From: UBA4416 sp031539425 | Lineage (GTDB): Bacteria > Bacteroidota > Bacteroidia > B-17B0 > Aurantibacillaceae | Assembly: GCA_031539425.1 (NCBI GenBank) | Contig: JAVKLI010000052.1 | Span: 1 to 7,660 of the forward strand | DNA length: 7,660 bases | Direction: 5' to 3' | In this document: one piece after another, positions 1 to 5,932 of the stretch | How positions within the stretch are numbered: position 1 is the first letter of the stretch | How the letters are laid out: the number at the start of each line of letters is the position of its first letter | The notes under the pieces: model-generated | Seen by the model: only the letters and a program-made list of their open reading frames with translations | Database searches by the model: none | What the model was told of the DNA's origin: nothing | Position numbers and translations under genes: made by a program

Positions 1-660
1 ACCTATTTGCGAAAATGCTATAGCCAAACCTCTCAGTTTCTCATCATTACCCATAGCCACATCACCCAACATTTTTATGTTAGGTAAAATCTTTTCGGCA
101 CTCATGCCGTAGCCCAGCATCACTTCCGAGCCTTGTATAATGCTTTCATTACTAAATGGCGTAGCATCCGCAAATTTATTTAAGCCGCCAAGCATCTCCT
201 TAGCCTTATTGGCAGAGCCTAGCAATACCTCAAATTTGGTATTGGTTTGCTCCATTTCCATACCCATTTTAATAACCTTACCTGCTGCCATAGCCCCACC
301 TAGTGCCAAGCCAAAGCCACCAGATACGCCTATTAAGCTACCTAACTGAGACCCTACCCCTCTTAACCTTTCTGTAAAACTTGGTGGTGGTAAATTTTCA
401 AGCTTATTTAATGCCCGTTCTGTTTGCTTAATCTCTGTTTTAAGCTGCCGTATTTGGTTAATAGACGTGCTAGCTGTGCGCTGTTGGTTTAGCACATCTA
501 ACTTTAAACGTAAATCATTAATGTTTTGCCCTAATTTATCGCCCCCTTCTTTTAGTTTTCTAAACCCCTGCAAACGCTCCAGTTTATTTATATTGTTACA
601 TATTTGTTGTATCTTTGAACTGGCAAAATCTTCCGCTAATATTTTAAAACTAAATGCCAT
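1..660 (-). CDS. Phage tail tape measure protein, N-terminal part (runs off the left edge)
   Basis: The first 220 residues are visible; the gene continues beyond base 1. Tape measure proteins fill the tail lumen during assembly, set tail length and take part in DNA ejection. Residues 1-95 are polar and heptad-rich (probable coiled coil). Residues 103-130 are glycine- and alanine-rich and hydrophobic. From about 135 to 220 the sequence matches what I recall of the tape-measure N-terminal domain (TIGR02675 type): an EQT..KFEVLLGSA.KA segment, FADATPFS, a GYGMSAEKILP segment, then LGDVAMGN and a LA.AF.QIG end. The ATG at 660-658 starts right where the coiled coil begins. The chaperone with its frameshift extension lies just upstream, the standard order in long-tailed phages. 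No disruption is seen in the visible part, so this section of the module may still be intact. Confidence 0.9.
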   Translation of the reverse strand, partial: MAFSFKILAEDFASSKIQQICNNINKLERLQGFRKLKEGGDKLGQNINDLRLKLDVLNQQRTASTSINQIRQLKTEIKQTERALNKLENLPPPSFTERLRGVGSQLGSLIGVSGGFGLALGGAMAAGKVIKMGMEMEQTNTKFEVLLGSANKAKEMLGGLNKFADATPFSNESIIQGSEVMLGYGMSAEKILPNIKMLGDVAMGNDEKLRGLAIAFSQIG

Positions 661-778
661 TATTATGATTGATATAATCCTTTATTGTATTATTTTATTT
701 TTAGTTTTTAAGTCTTTATACATGTATTACATTTTAGGTATTCCTCAAAGCGAGCATTTTCCAAAATTTAAAAAATAA
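661..778. other. Short non-coding gap between chaperone extension and tape measure gene
   Basis: About 118 bp of very AT-rich sequence. I see no convincing gene, promoter of the TAnnTTTG type or terminator. It is probably the untranslated leader between two phage genes on one transcript. Confidence 0.5.
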
Positions 779-946
779 TTACTCATTTTTATTTTCTTTT
801 TGCCTTATATCCAACAGCTGCGCTATTTTTTCTGCCCACTCTTCGTCTGTTAATTCTTGTGGGTTTATATGCAAATAATATTCTAAAAGTGTATCGTGGT
901 AACCTATCCAGTTCGACTCAACATTACCCTTTGAGTCTTCTACAAC
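779..946 (-). CDS. Frameshift-expressed C-terminal extension of the tail assembly chaperone (gpT-like, 55 aa)
   Basis: The -1 frame after the slippery site is open for 55 codons, from GTT at 946-944 to TAA at 781-779. It begins VVEDSKGNVE and contains a tryptophan- and tyrosine-rich centre (NWIGYHDTLLEYYLHINP) and a helical ELTDEEWAEKIAQLLDIR segment. Its frame has a TGA a few codons upstream of the shift point and no ATG, GTG or TTG in the first part, so it cannot be translated alone. Fused after residue K107 it would make a protein of 162 residues. In lambda and many other long-tailed phages the gpG/gpGT pair is made this way at a fixed ratio, with the T part contacting other tail subunits. 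The position directly before the tape measure gene agrees. That this reading is used is inferred from sequence only, but several independent signals point to it. Confidence 0.85.
   Translation of the reverse strand, partial: VVEDSKGNVESNWIGYHDTLLEYYLHINPQELTDEEWAEKIAQLLDIRQKENKNE
915..937 (-). promoter_or_regulatory. Hairpin stimulating the chaperone frameshift
   Basis: GACTCAA (minus strand, 937-931) pairs perfectly with TTGAGTC (921-915) around a 9-base loop (930-922). The stem starts 8 bases after the slippery heptamer. Stimulatory structures of -1 shift sites normally sit about 5-9 bases downstream. No T-run follows, so it is not a terminator. Confidence 0.75.
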
Positions 947-1266
947 TTTTTTAGCTCACTTTGTTTCACCTCAATTAATTGTTCAATTTTACTGGTGGCA
1001 CTTAAAAAGTATGCGTTGTTAGTTTTTATCTCCTCGTCACCCCCTACAAAACAATTATTTAAAATAACCTCTGCATATTCTAAAGGGTTGCTTTGCGCTA
1101 TGGTAGCTGCAAACTTTAAGGTTTTGCGGTCGGGTGTTTTTAAATAACATTTTTTACCGTCTTCAAAGTTTAATACATATATATCACCATGCTTACGCTT
1201 TAAATCCGCTACAAAGGCAGCTTCCGCATTGTCTTGTTCTGTAGTTTCTGTTTTATTTTTTGTCAT
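940..1266 (-). CDS. Phage tail assembly chaperone, unshifted product (lambda gpG-like, 108 aa)
   Basis: This small acidic, lysine-rich protein sits directly before the tape measure gene. It has the layout of tail assembly chaperones that bind and protect the tape measure protein during tail polymerisation: a variable N-terminus, then VLNFEDGKKCYLKTPDRK..., a NPLEYAEVILNNCFVGGDEE core (about residues 60-80), and an IEQLIEVKQSELKKL end. The NPLE...ILNNC..GGDEE block is typical of this group as I remember it. The ATG at 1266-1264 is the first start in frame and gives the usual length. The last codons, CTA AAA AAG TTG TAG, contain the slippery sequence A AAA AAG, so a fraction of ribosomes should shift to -1 and add 55 residues (separate entry). 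The tail-tube-like gene ends 25 bp upstream. Confidence 0.85.
   Translation of the reverse strand: MTKNKTETTEQDNAEAAFVADLKRKHGDIYVLNFEDGKKCYLKTPDRKTLKFAATIAQSNPLEYAEVILNNCFVGGDEEIKTNNAYFLSATSKIEQLIEVKQSELKKL
946..952 (-). promoter_or_regulatory. Slippery heptamer A AAA AAG for -1 ribosomal frameshifting
   Basis: On the minus strand the zero-frame codons CTA AAA AAG contain the X XXY YYZ heptamer A AAA AAG. This is the heptamer of E. coli dnaX, one of the most efficient bacterial shift sites. It lies two codons before the stop of the chaperone gene. A one-base backward slip leads straight into the 55-codon open extension. Confidence 0.88.
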
Positions 1267-1291
1267 TGCTTATGGTTTTAAATTAAATATG

Positions 1292-1555
1292 CTAGGCGGC
1301 GTGTAAGCGAGTAAAGATAATGGACAATTCAATTACCATGTTTTTATCCCCTTGTTTCATACCTTTTTTTACTTCGGTTAATTCTACATTATACAGTATG
1401 TAAGTGCTTAATAAGGTAGTACCCATTTTAGCAAATGAAACAGTAATAATAAATTTTAAATCCAAAGGATCAATAATACCCGTTTGTTGCAATATGCTTA
1501 ACAACTCGCTTTGATGAATGGCTATTTTACCTTCATAGGTTTTGTTACCTCGCAC
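1292..1555 (-). CDS. Phage tail-tube-like structural protein, probably missing its N-terminus
   Basis: 87 codons are open from a GTG at 1555-1553; the frame is open only eight codons further upstream, with no ATG. The visible part holds VRGNKTYEGKIAIHQSELLSIL, a hydrophobic strand-rich centre, and a GMKQGDKNMVIELSIIFTRL end. The RGNKTYEG and GMKQGDKNM blocks look like the second half of tail tube/structural proteins that sit just before the chaperone gene in Bacteroidota phages. From memory such proteins are about 150 residues, so roughly the first 60 appear to be gone. The upstream DNA carries only short open frames and a strong terminator, which would be odd inside a working tail operon. 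I infer a 5' deletion of a once complete gene. It could instead be expressed from the GTG, but then it would lack part of the fold. Confidence 0.6.
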   Translation of the reverse strand: MRGNKTYEGKIAIHQSELLSILQQTGIIDPLDLKFIITVSFAKMGTTLLSTYILYNVELTEVKKGMKQGDKNMVIELSIIFTRLHAA

Positions 1556-1609
1556 TATTTGGTGAGGGAATATGATTTAGAAAAAATTAGAAAACGGTAT
1601 TTGAAAAGC

Positions 1610-1643
1610 AAAAAAAAAGACTAAAGAAAACTTTAGCCTTTTT
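1610..1643. terminator. Bidirectional Rho-independent terminator
   Basis: CTAAAG (1621-1626), loop AAAA, CTTTAG (1631-1636) form a perfect 6-bp stem. A run of five T follows on the plus strand (1639-1643) and nine A precede it (1610-1618), which is a nine-T tract on the minus strand. It can therefore stop transcription from both sides. On the minus strand it lies upstream of the tail-tube fragment and would cut the tail genes off from any promoter further upstream. Confidence 0.75.
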
Positions 1644-1740
1644 ATGGGGGTGTGGCTCACTTTCGCAAACGCCTCACCAATTTTGTTACCCATTCTTTCA
1701 AATGTCCAACGCTGTAAAATTACACCTTTTCTTTTACCTG

Positions 1741-1764
1741 TGCAAGGAGGGGCTAGGGGTGGTT
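1741..1764 (+). repeat. Imperfect 24-bp direct repeat, copy 1
   Basis: A G-rich block containing CAAGGAGGGGCTAGGGGTGG. It matches the block at 1784-1807 in 20 of 24 positions, in the same orientation, 43 bp apart start to start. G-rich boxes of this kind recur between genes in some Bacteroidota genomes, but that link is from memory. Confidence 0.6.
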
Positions 1765-1783
1765 GCCTTTAATTACAATATTT

Positions 1784-1807
1784 TACAAGGAAGGGTTAGT
1801 GGTGGTT
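1784..1807 (+). repeat. Imperfect 24-bp direct repeat, copy 2
   Basis: Partner of the block at 1741-1764; it contains CAAGGAAGGGTTAGTGGTGG. The four differences are G/A or G/T and C/T changes, as expected for aged copies of an interspersed repeat. Confidence 0.6.
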
Positions 1808-1813
1808 TTATTT

Positions 1814-1921
1814 TTAACTTCCTAAAGCCTCTTTAGCAATGGCTTCTTTGGTTTGATTTATTTTGGTGCAGGCGGCTGCGTATTCACGCTTTAGCTGGTC
1901 GCTAAAGGTGGGGTTCTTCAC
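1814..1921 (-). pseudogene. Gene scrap, 35 codons, unrecognised
   Basis: From a GTG at 1921-1919 to TAA at 1816-1814 the minus strand reads VKNPTFSDQLKREYAAACTK and continues to ...AIAKEALGS. An in-frame TAA lies two codons upstream. The composition (charged, alanine-rich, helical) and the higher GC than its surroundings look like true coding sequence, probably the C-terminus of a larger protein whose 5' part is lost. I do not recognise the family. It runs in the same direction as the tail genes and may be part of the same eroded prophage. Confidence 0.35.
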
Positions 1922-1972
1922 CCCTTAGTATTTGCCTTATATATTATTTAACACAATTTAAATTATAATTTC

Positions 1973-2000
1973 TTGTATTTATTGGTAAAACGTATCTTTG
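1973..2000 (+). promoter_or_regulatory. Bacteroidota-type promoter of the uppS-bamA operon
   Basis: TATCTTTG at 1993-2000 is an exact fit to the -7 consensus TAnnTTTG. TTG at 1973-1975 serves as the -33 box with a 17-bp spacer. Transcription would begin about 4-7 bases after the -7 box, only a few bases before the ATG at 2010, which implies a nearly leaderless mRNA. Confidence 0.65.
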
Positions 2001-2009
2001 GGTTTTTAA

Positions 2010-2750
2010 ATGGAACTTTTAAATCAAATAAATAAAGATAAATTACCAACACACATTGCTGTAATAATGGATGGCAACGGCAGGTGGGGAAAACAGAATG
2101 GCAAATCCCGTATAGATGGGCATTATGCAGGAGTTAAATCTGTTCAAAATATTGTAGAAGGTGCAGGTGAATTGGGTATTAAATACTTAACACTTTATGC
2201 TTTTAGTACAGAAAACTGGAATAGACCGCAAGATGAAATAAGCGCTCTGTTTGAATTACTTGTAAAAACAATAGCTTCAGAAACTAACGAGCTAATAAAA
2301 AAAAATGTTGTATTAAAAGTAATTGGTAATGTTACATCGTTAACTCAAACTTGTCAAAGTGCTTTAACAGACTCAATACAGCGCACCTCCCATAATAATG
2401 GATTAACACTTATTTTAGCCTTAAACTACTCTTCAAAATCAGAAATAGTAAGTGCTATTAAAAATATTAACATGGATATTAAAAATGAAAAAATTAAAGC
2501 CAATGCAATTAACGAGCAGTTAGTTAACAAGTATTTATATACACACCAATTTCCAGACCCTGAGTTAATGATTAGAACAAGTGGAGAACACAGATTAAGT
2601 AATTTTTTATTATGGCAATTGGCCTATGCCGAACTTTATTTTACTGATGTGCTTTGGCCAGATTTTCGTAAGTCACATTTACATCAAGCAATAATAGATT
2701 TTCAAAGCCGTGAACGCCGTTTTGGAAAAGTATCTGAGCAATTAAAATAA
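2010..2750 (+). CDS. uppS: Undecaprenyl diphosphate synthase (cis-prenyltransferase)
   Basis: The enzyme adds eight isopentenyl units in cis to farnesyl diphosphate. This makes the C55 lipid carrier used for peptidoglycan, O-antigen and other surface glycans at the inner membrane. The 246 residues match the usual length. The catalytic and phosphate-binding motif is HIAVIMDGNGRW (residues 15-26, Asp21 the magnesium/catalytic aspartate), followed by an HYAGV segment. YLTLYAFSTENWNRP lies near residues 65-80. The C-terminal block LMIRTSGEHRLSNFLLWQ, then AYAELYFTDVLWPDF, carries the basic and Ser residues that hold isopentenyl diphosphate, and an RERRFG end follows. The ATG at 2010 puts the DGNGRW motif at its normal distance from the N-terminus. 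The promoter lies immediately upstream, and bamA follows after 9 bp, a common pairing in Bacteroidota. No defect is visible. Confidence 0.97.
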   Translation: MELLNQINKDKLPTHIAVIMDGNGRWGKQNGKSRIDGHYAGVKSVQNIVEGAGELGIKYLTLYAFSTENWNRPQDEISALFELLVKTIASETNELIKKNVVLKVIGNVTSLTQTCQSALTDSIQRTSHNNGLTLILALNYSSKSEIVSAIKNINMDIKNEKIKANAINEQLVNKYLYTHQFPDPELMIRTSGEHRLSNFLLWQLAYAELYFTDVLWPDFRKSHLHQAIIDFQSRERRFGKVSEQLK

Positions 2751-2759
2751 AAAGGTAAA

Positions 2760-5399
2760 ATGAAGTATTATTTTTTGTTTGCATTAGGCCTAATTTTAAA
2801 TTATAATCGTTTAGTTTGTCAAACTCAAGATAGTACCTTATTACAAAACAAGGCAGATAGTACTGTTGCTAAATCTGAACAAATCTTACCTATTGATACC
2901 GCAACAACTAATGAATCACAAGACTTAAACTACCAAAACCCAAAAAAATATACCATAGCCGCCATCAATGTGGTGTGCTCTGAATACACAGATAAAAATG
3001 TGGTTAAACTTTTATCTGGTTTAGAAGTTGGCAATGACATAAAAATTCCTGGCGAAGAAGTTGCTAAAGCCATTAAAGCATTATTAGATGAAAAGTTATT
3101 TGAAGACATTAAAATATCTTTAGAAAAAACTATTGGATCGGATGCTTTTTTAAGAATAGAAGTTACAGAAAAACCTAGGCTTAGTAAATATACATTTAGT
3201 AAAAACGTTAAAAAAGGTGATATTGAAGATATAAGAACCAAGTTAGGATTAAAAAGCGGTAAGGTGTTAACAGACTTTGCCTTGTCTCATATAGAACGTA
3301 TTGTAAAACTTCATTTTATTAATCAAGGATTTGCAAATACCAAAGTAATATTAACCCAAACCCCTGACAAATCTCAAAAAACACCACACAATATATTAAA
3401 TATAGAGGTTATAAATCAACGCAAAGTCCGCATCGCTAATATTAATATATTTGGTAATAAATCTATTTCTGCATTTAAAATACGCCGCGTTTTAACTGAA
3501 TCTAAAAAATTTAGATGGTATACCTTTTGGAATAATGGCAAGTATCTACAAGAAAATTTAGAAAAAGATTTGTCTAATATTATTTATATTTATAACAATA
3601 GAGGCTTTAGAGATGCAAAAATACTAAAAGACACGGTATACTTTGTAAGTGATAATAGAGTAAATATTGACATTACAATAGATGAAGGTAACATTTACTA
3701 TTTTGGAGATATTAAATGGATTGGAAACACCAAGTACAGAAGTGGACAGCTAGACACATTATTAAACATAAAAAAAGGCTCTGTATTTAACCAAGAACTT
3801 TTAAAACAAAAATTAGAAATGAATCCCAATGGTATCGATATTTCATCATTGTATATGGATGATGGTTATTTATTTTTTCAAATTATGCCACAAGAAACCA
3901 ACGTTGTAAACGACACTATTAATTTGAATATACAAATGTACGAAGGTAAACAGGCCTACATAAACAAAGTTATAGTTGCAGGTAATACCAAAACAAATGA
4001 TAAAGTAATTTATAGAGAAATACGCACACGCCCTGGGCAGCTTTTTAGAAGGGCAGATGTTATTAGAACACAACGTGAATTAAGCCAATTAGGCTTTTTT
4101 AACCCCGAAAAAATTGGAATTGTTCCTAAGCCAAACCCAGCTGATGGAACCGTTGATATAACCTATTCATTAGAAGAAAAACCATCCGATCAAATTGAAC
4201 TTTCTGGCGGGTGGGGCGGTAATATGTTTGTAGGAACCTTAGGTTTAACATTTACCAATTTTTCTATACAACGATTTTTTAATAAATCGGCTTGGTGCCC
4301 AGTACCTAGTGGCGATGGACAACGTATTTCTATTAGAGCTCAGGCTAGTGGCCCGTCTTATCAATCATTTAATTTTTCATTTAATGAACCTTGGTTGGGC
4401 GGTAAAAAACCAAACTTACTTACAATAAGTACATTTCATAGCCGATTTTATACTACCCCAAACATCTCCCAATACATTAACAATTCATCAGGCCAAGAAG
4501 TTATAAACCCTCAATTTGGAGGTATGTTTATTACAGGTGCTTCTATAGGGTTAGGAAAACGGTTAAAAAAACCAGATGATTTTTTTACACTTTATACAGA
4601 TGTAAGTTATAATTATTATGAATTGTATAACTACTCCTTAAACTTATTAAAAAGTGGGTTTGCCAACGATATTAATTTTAAAATAAATATTTCTCGTAAT
4701 AGTGTTGATGCGCCTATATTTCCAAAAAGCGGCTCTAACTTTACTTTTTTAATGCAGTTAACGCCGCCATATTCATTAGTTAACGGAAAAGATTACACTA
4801 AAATATTAGAGGCTGATAAAAACAGATTTATTGAATACCAAAAGTATAAAATAACAGCCGAATGGTTTTTTCCGTTAACTAATAAAAAAGCAGCCGAGGG
4901 GCAAGAAGCTAGAAATCTTGTGCTTAGAACCAAAGTGGGTTTGGGTATACTAGGTTATTATAATAAACGTGTGGGAACATCACCATTTGAAAGATATTAT
5001 ATGGGAGGCGGAGGTATGAGCGGTATGCAAAACTTTGTATCTCGTGAAGTGATAGCCTTACGTGGGTATACAGACAATTCAATCTCTAGTGGTGTAGGCG
5101 ATCCTATTTGCACAAGATATATTATGGAATTACGTTACCCTATTTCCTTAAATCCTCAAGCTACGTTGTTTGCTCTAGGATTTGTAGAAGCTGGCAATAC
5201 TTGGAGTAATTACGACAAGTTTAACCCATTTAATGTAAAGCGTAGTGCAGGGTTGGGCTTAAGAGTGTTTTTACCAATGTTTGGCATGCTTGGCTTAGAT
5301 TACGGCTGGGGTTTTGATAATATACCAGGTAATTTAAGTAGTGGTAATGGTGCTGGGCAATTACATTTTACGCTTGGCGCTACATTAGGGGAGATGTAA
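2760..5399 (+). CDS. bamA: Outer membrane protein assembly factor BamA (Omp85 family)
   Basis: BamA is the central subunit of the beta-barrel assembly machine and inserts outer-membrane proteins. The 879 residues begin with a signal peptide (MKYYFLFALGLILNYNRLVC, cleavage probably around residues 20-22) and a polar linker. Five POTRA-like repeats follow, about 64-140, 140-215, 225-310, 315-395 and 400-475; typical strand-turn signatures include INIFGNKSISAFKIRRVL, IKWIGNTKYRSGQLDTLL and VIVAGNTKTNDKVIYREI. The rest is the 16-stranded barrel. The family's VxGF/LRGY element is seen as ALRGYTD near residue 767. The protein ends FTLGATL plus GEM, so the terminal beta-signal lacks a final aromatic residue, which I think is seen in other Bacteroidota members. 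It follows uppS by 9 bp with no promoter between, so it is probably co-transcribed. The OmpH/Skp genes often found next are replaced by transposon debris. Confidence 0.96.
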   Translation: MKYYFLFALGLILNYNRLVCQTQDSTLLQNKADSTVAKSEQILPIDTATTNESQDLNYQNPKKYTIAAINVVCSEYTDKNVVKLLSGLEVGNDIKIPGEEVAKAIKALLDEKLFEDIKISLEKTIGSDAFLRIEVTEKPRLSKYTFSKNVKKGDIEDIRTKLGLKSGKVLTDFALSHIERIVKLHFINQGFANTKVILTQTPDKSQKTPHNILNIEVINQRKVRIANINIFGNKSISAFKIRRVLTESKKFRWYTFWNNGKYLQENLEKDLSNIIYIYNNRGFRDAKILKDTVYFVSDNRVNIDITIDEGNIYYFGDIKWIGNTKYRSGQLDTLLNIKKGSVFNQELLKQKLEMNPNGIDISSLYMDDGYLFFQIMPQETNVVNDTINLNIQMYEGKQAYINKVIVAGNTKTNDKVIYREIRTRPGQLFRRADVIRTQRELSQLGFFNPEKIGIVPKPNPADGTVDITYSLEEKPSDQIELSGGWGGNMFVGTLGLTFTNFSIQRFFNKSAWCPVPSGDGQRISIRAQASGPSYQSFNFSFNEPWLGGKKPNLLTISTFHSRFYTTPNISQYINNSSGQEVINPQFGGMFITGASIGLGKRLKKPDDFFTLYTDVSYNYYELYNYSLNLLKSGFANDINFKINISRNSVDAPIFPKSGSNFTFLMQLTPPYSLVNGKDYTKILEADKNRFIEYQKYKITAEWFFPLTNKKAAEGQEARNLVLRTKVGLGILGYYNKRVGTSPFERYYMGGGGMSGMQNFVSREVIALRGYTDNSISSGVGDPICTRYIMELRYPISLNPQATLFALGFVEAGNTWSNYDKFNPFNVKRSAGLGLRVFLPMFGMLGLDYGWGFDNIPGNLSSGNGAGQLHFTLGATLGEM

Positions 5400-5605
5400 A
5401 ACAAAAGTAATATTGCTTTGTGAGTGTTGTTGTGTAAGCTCCCCTATCGAATAATTCCATTTATAAGGAAACTTCTTTTGGATAGATATATGCACCAATT
5501 CATGTTTAAATACGGTTAAGTTTGGTGAAAAAACAATACTACAAGCCCAGACATAAAACCACTGGAATTAATATCAGATACCTTAGAGATTTCGATTTAT
5601 AAGTG
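5400..5605. other. Gap downstream of bamA with an orphan IS end and a decayed minus-strand frame
   Basis: No intact gene. TGTAAGCTCCCC at 5433-5444 is an extra copy of the terminal sequence of the IS3-like element that starts at 5606. Next to it, minus strand 5567-5445, an open frame without any ATG reads FQWFYVWACS, then ...FKHELVHISIQKKFPYKW, and passes into the repeat. It includes an HExxH-like HELVH and looks like a scrap of a gene, but I cannot assign it. No strong terminator for the bamA transcript is visible. Confidence 0.45.
5431..5444 (+). repeat. Orphan copy of the IS3-family terminal repeat
   Basis: TGTGTAAGCTCCCC here is identical over 14 bases to 5604-5617, in direct orientation. 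The similarity stops after the CCCC: the subterminal bases typical of the element (AGTAC, AGTAGAC) are missing. This is probably a relic of an earlier insertion or a deletion that ended at the IS tip. Confidence 0.6.
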
Positions 5606-5644
5606 TGTAAGCTCCCCAAAAACTAGTACGATTTAAAAGTAGAC
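5606..5644 (+). repeat. Left terminal inverted repeat of the IS3-family element
   Basis: Starts TGTAAGCTCCCC and ends AAAAGTAGAC. Compared with the reverse complement of 5895-5932, the outer 12 bases are identical and, after one gap, 16 of the inner 20 match (AGTAC and AGTAGAC conserved). Confidence 0.8.
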
Positions 5645-5671
5645 AAAAGTTTAACTTTAAAACGTAAAAAA

Positions 5672-5864
5672 ATGAAAATTTAACAGTTAACAGATTTCAA
5701 AAGTTTTGAAAGCGTTCGAAAACGGAAAATCGTTAGAAGACATTATGCGAGAGCATGGTGTAAGCCGAGTAAGTTTTTATAAGTGCCGTCAACGCTATGG
5801 AGGCATGGAGGCAAGTGAGCTTAAAAGGGTTAAAGAATTGGAAGAAGAGAACTCTCGCTTATGA
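5672..5864 (+). pseudogene. IS3-family transposase subunit OrfA, frameshifted and truncated
   Basis: The frame 5691-5861 reads QISKVLKAFENGKSLEDI, a helix-turn-helix region MREHGVSRVSFYKC, then RQRYGGMEASELKRVKELEEEN and a leucine-zipper-like end, stopped by TGA at 5862-5864. This is the IS3 OrfA pattern: a DNA-binding HTH followed by a leucine zipper that in intact copies leads to a programmed shift into orfB. The likely original start is ATG at 5672, but its frame stops after three codons (ATG AAA ATT TAA), so at least one indel separates it from the body. The zipper is cut short at ENSRL and the sequence after it does not resemble orfB. It is inactive. Confidence 0.8.
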
Positions 5865-5894
5865 TTACTGCTTTCTTTTCAAATAATAAAAAAA

Positions 5895-5932
5895 GTCTAC
5901 TCTCAAGTTGTACTTAAATGGGGGAGCTTACA
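5895..5932 (-). repeat. Right terminal inverted repeat of the IS3-family element
   Basis: Begins GTCTACTCTCAAG and ends GGGGAGCTTACA; read on the minus strand it pairs with the left end at 5606-5644. The bases after it belong to an IS5-type transposase fragment. Confidence 0.8.

Larger units (their letters stand above)
1556..2009. other. Decayed boundary between phage module and uppS operon (no intact gene)
   Basis: No convincing intact gene lies in these 450 bp. They hold, from left to right: frame-broken sequence just upstream of the tail-tube fragment, a strong bidirectional terminator, a minus-strand stretch ending ...WVTKLVRRLRK-stop just before that terminator (start unclear), two imperfect 24-bp repeats, a 35-codon gene scrap, a GGGGT/ACCCC hairpin at 1910-1924, and the uppS promoter. 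The mix fits the eroded end of a prophage. No tRNA gene or clear attachment-site duplication is visible. Confidence 0.5.
5606..5932 (+). mobile_element. Internally deleted IS3-family element (327 bp)
   Basis: Both ends are preserved as imperfect inverted repeats of 38-39 bp, starting TGTAAGCTCCCC and ending GGGGAGCTTACA, with the TG...CA tips usual for IS3. Inside is a damaged orfA and nothing recognisable of the DDE transposase orfB. A full-length IS3 relative is about 1.2-1.5 kb, so most of the element is lost. No 3-4 bp target duplication is seen: GTG lies on the left and ACA on the right. This suggests later rearrangement at one end. It cannot move by itself, but with intact ends it could in principle be moved by a related transposase made elsewhere. 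Confidence 0.8.

Noticed and set aside
708..764. Minus-strand 18-residue frame from a TTG start between the chaperone extension and the tape measure gene
   Set aside because: It is too short to judge, has a non-standard start and shows no recognisable ribosome-binding context. It reads MENARFEEYLKCNTC then IKT and could be tested only by conservation.
140..778. Plus-strand open frames opposite the tail genes
   Set aside because: They overlap the tape measure and chaperone genes in the wrong strand, give hydrophobic low-complexity products without recognisable domains, and have no promoter.
1910..1924. GGGGT/ACCCC hairpin as a terminator or attachment-site core
   Set aside because: No T-run follows on either strand, there is no tRNA gene nearby and no second copy in the window.
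2930..3241. Open frame of about 100 codons antisense to bamA
   Set aside because: It lies wholly opposite the POTRA-coding part of a clearly real bamA, has no known motif, and its composition is what the complementary strand of this AT-rich coding sequence would give.
5433..5932. A 500-bp element starting at the first copy of the IS tip
   Set aside because: Only the outer 12-14 bases match at 5433, whereas the 5606 end matches the right end over 38-39 bases, so 5606-5932 is the better element.
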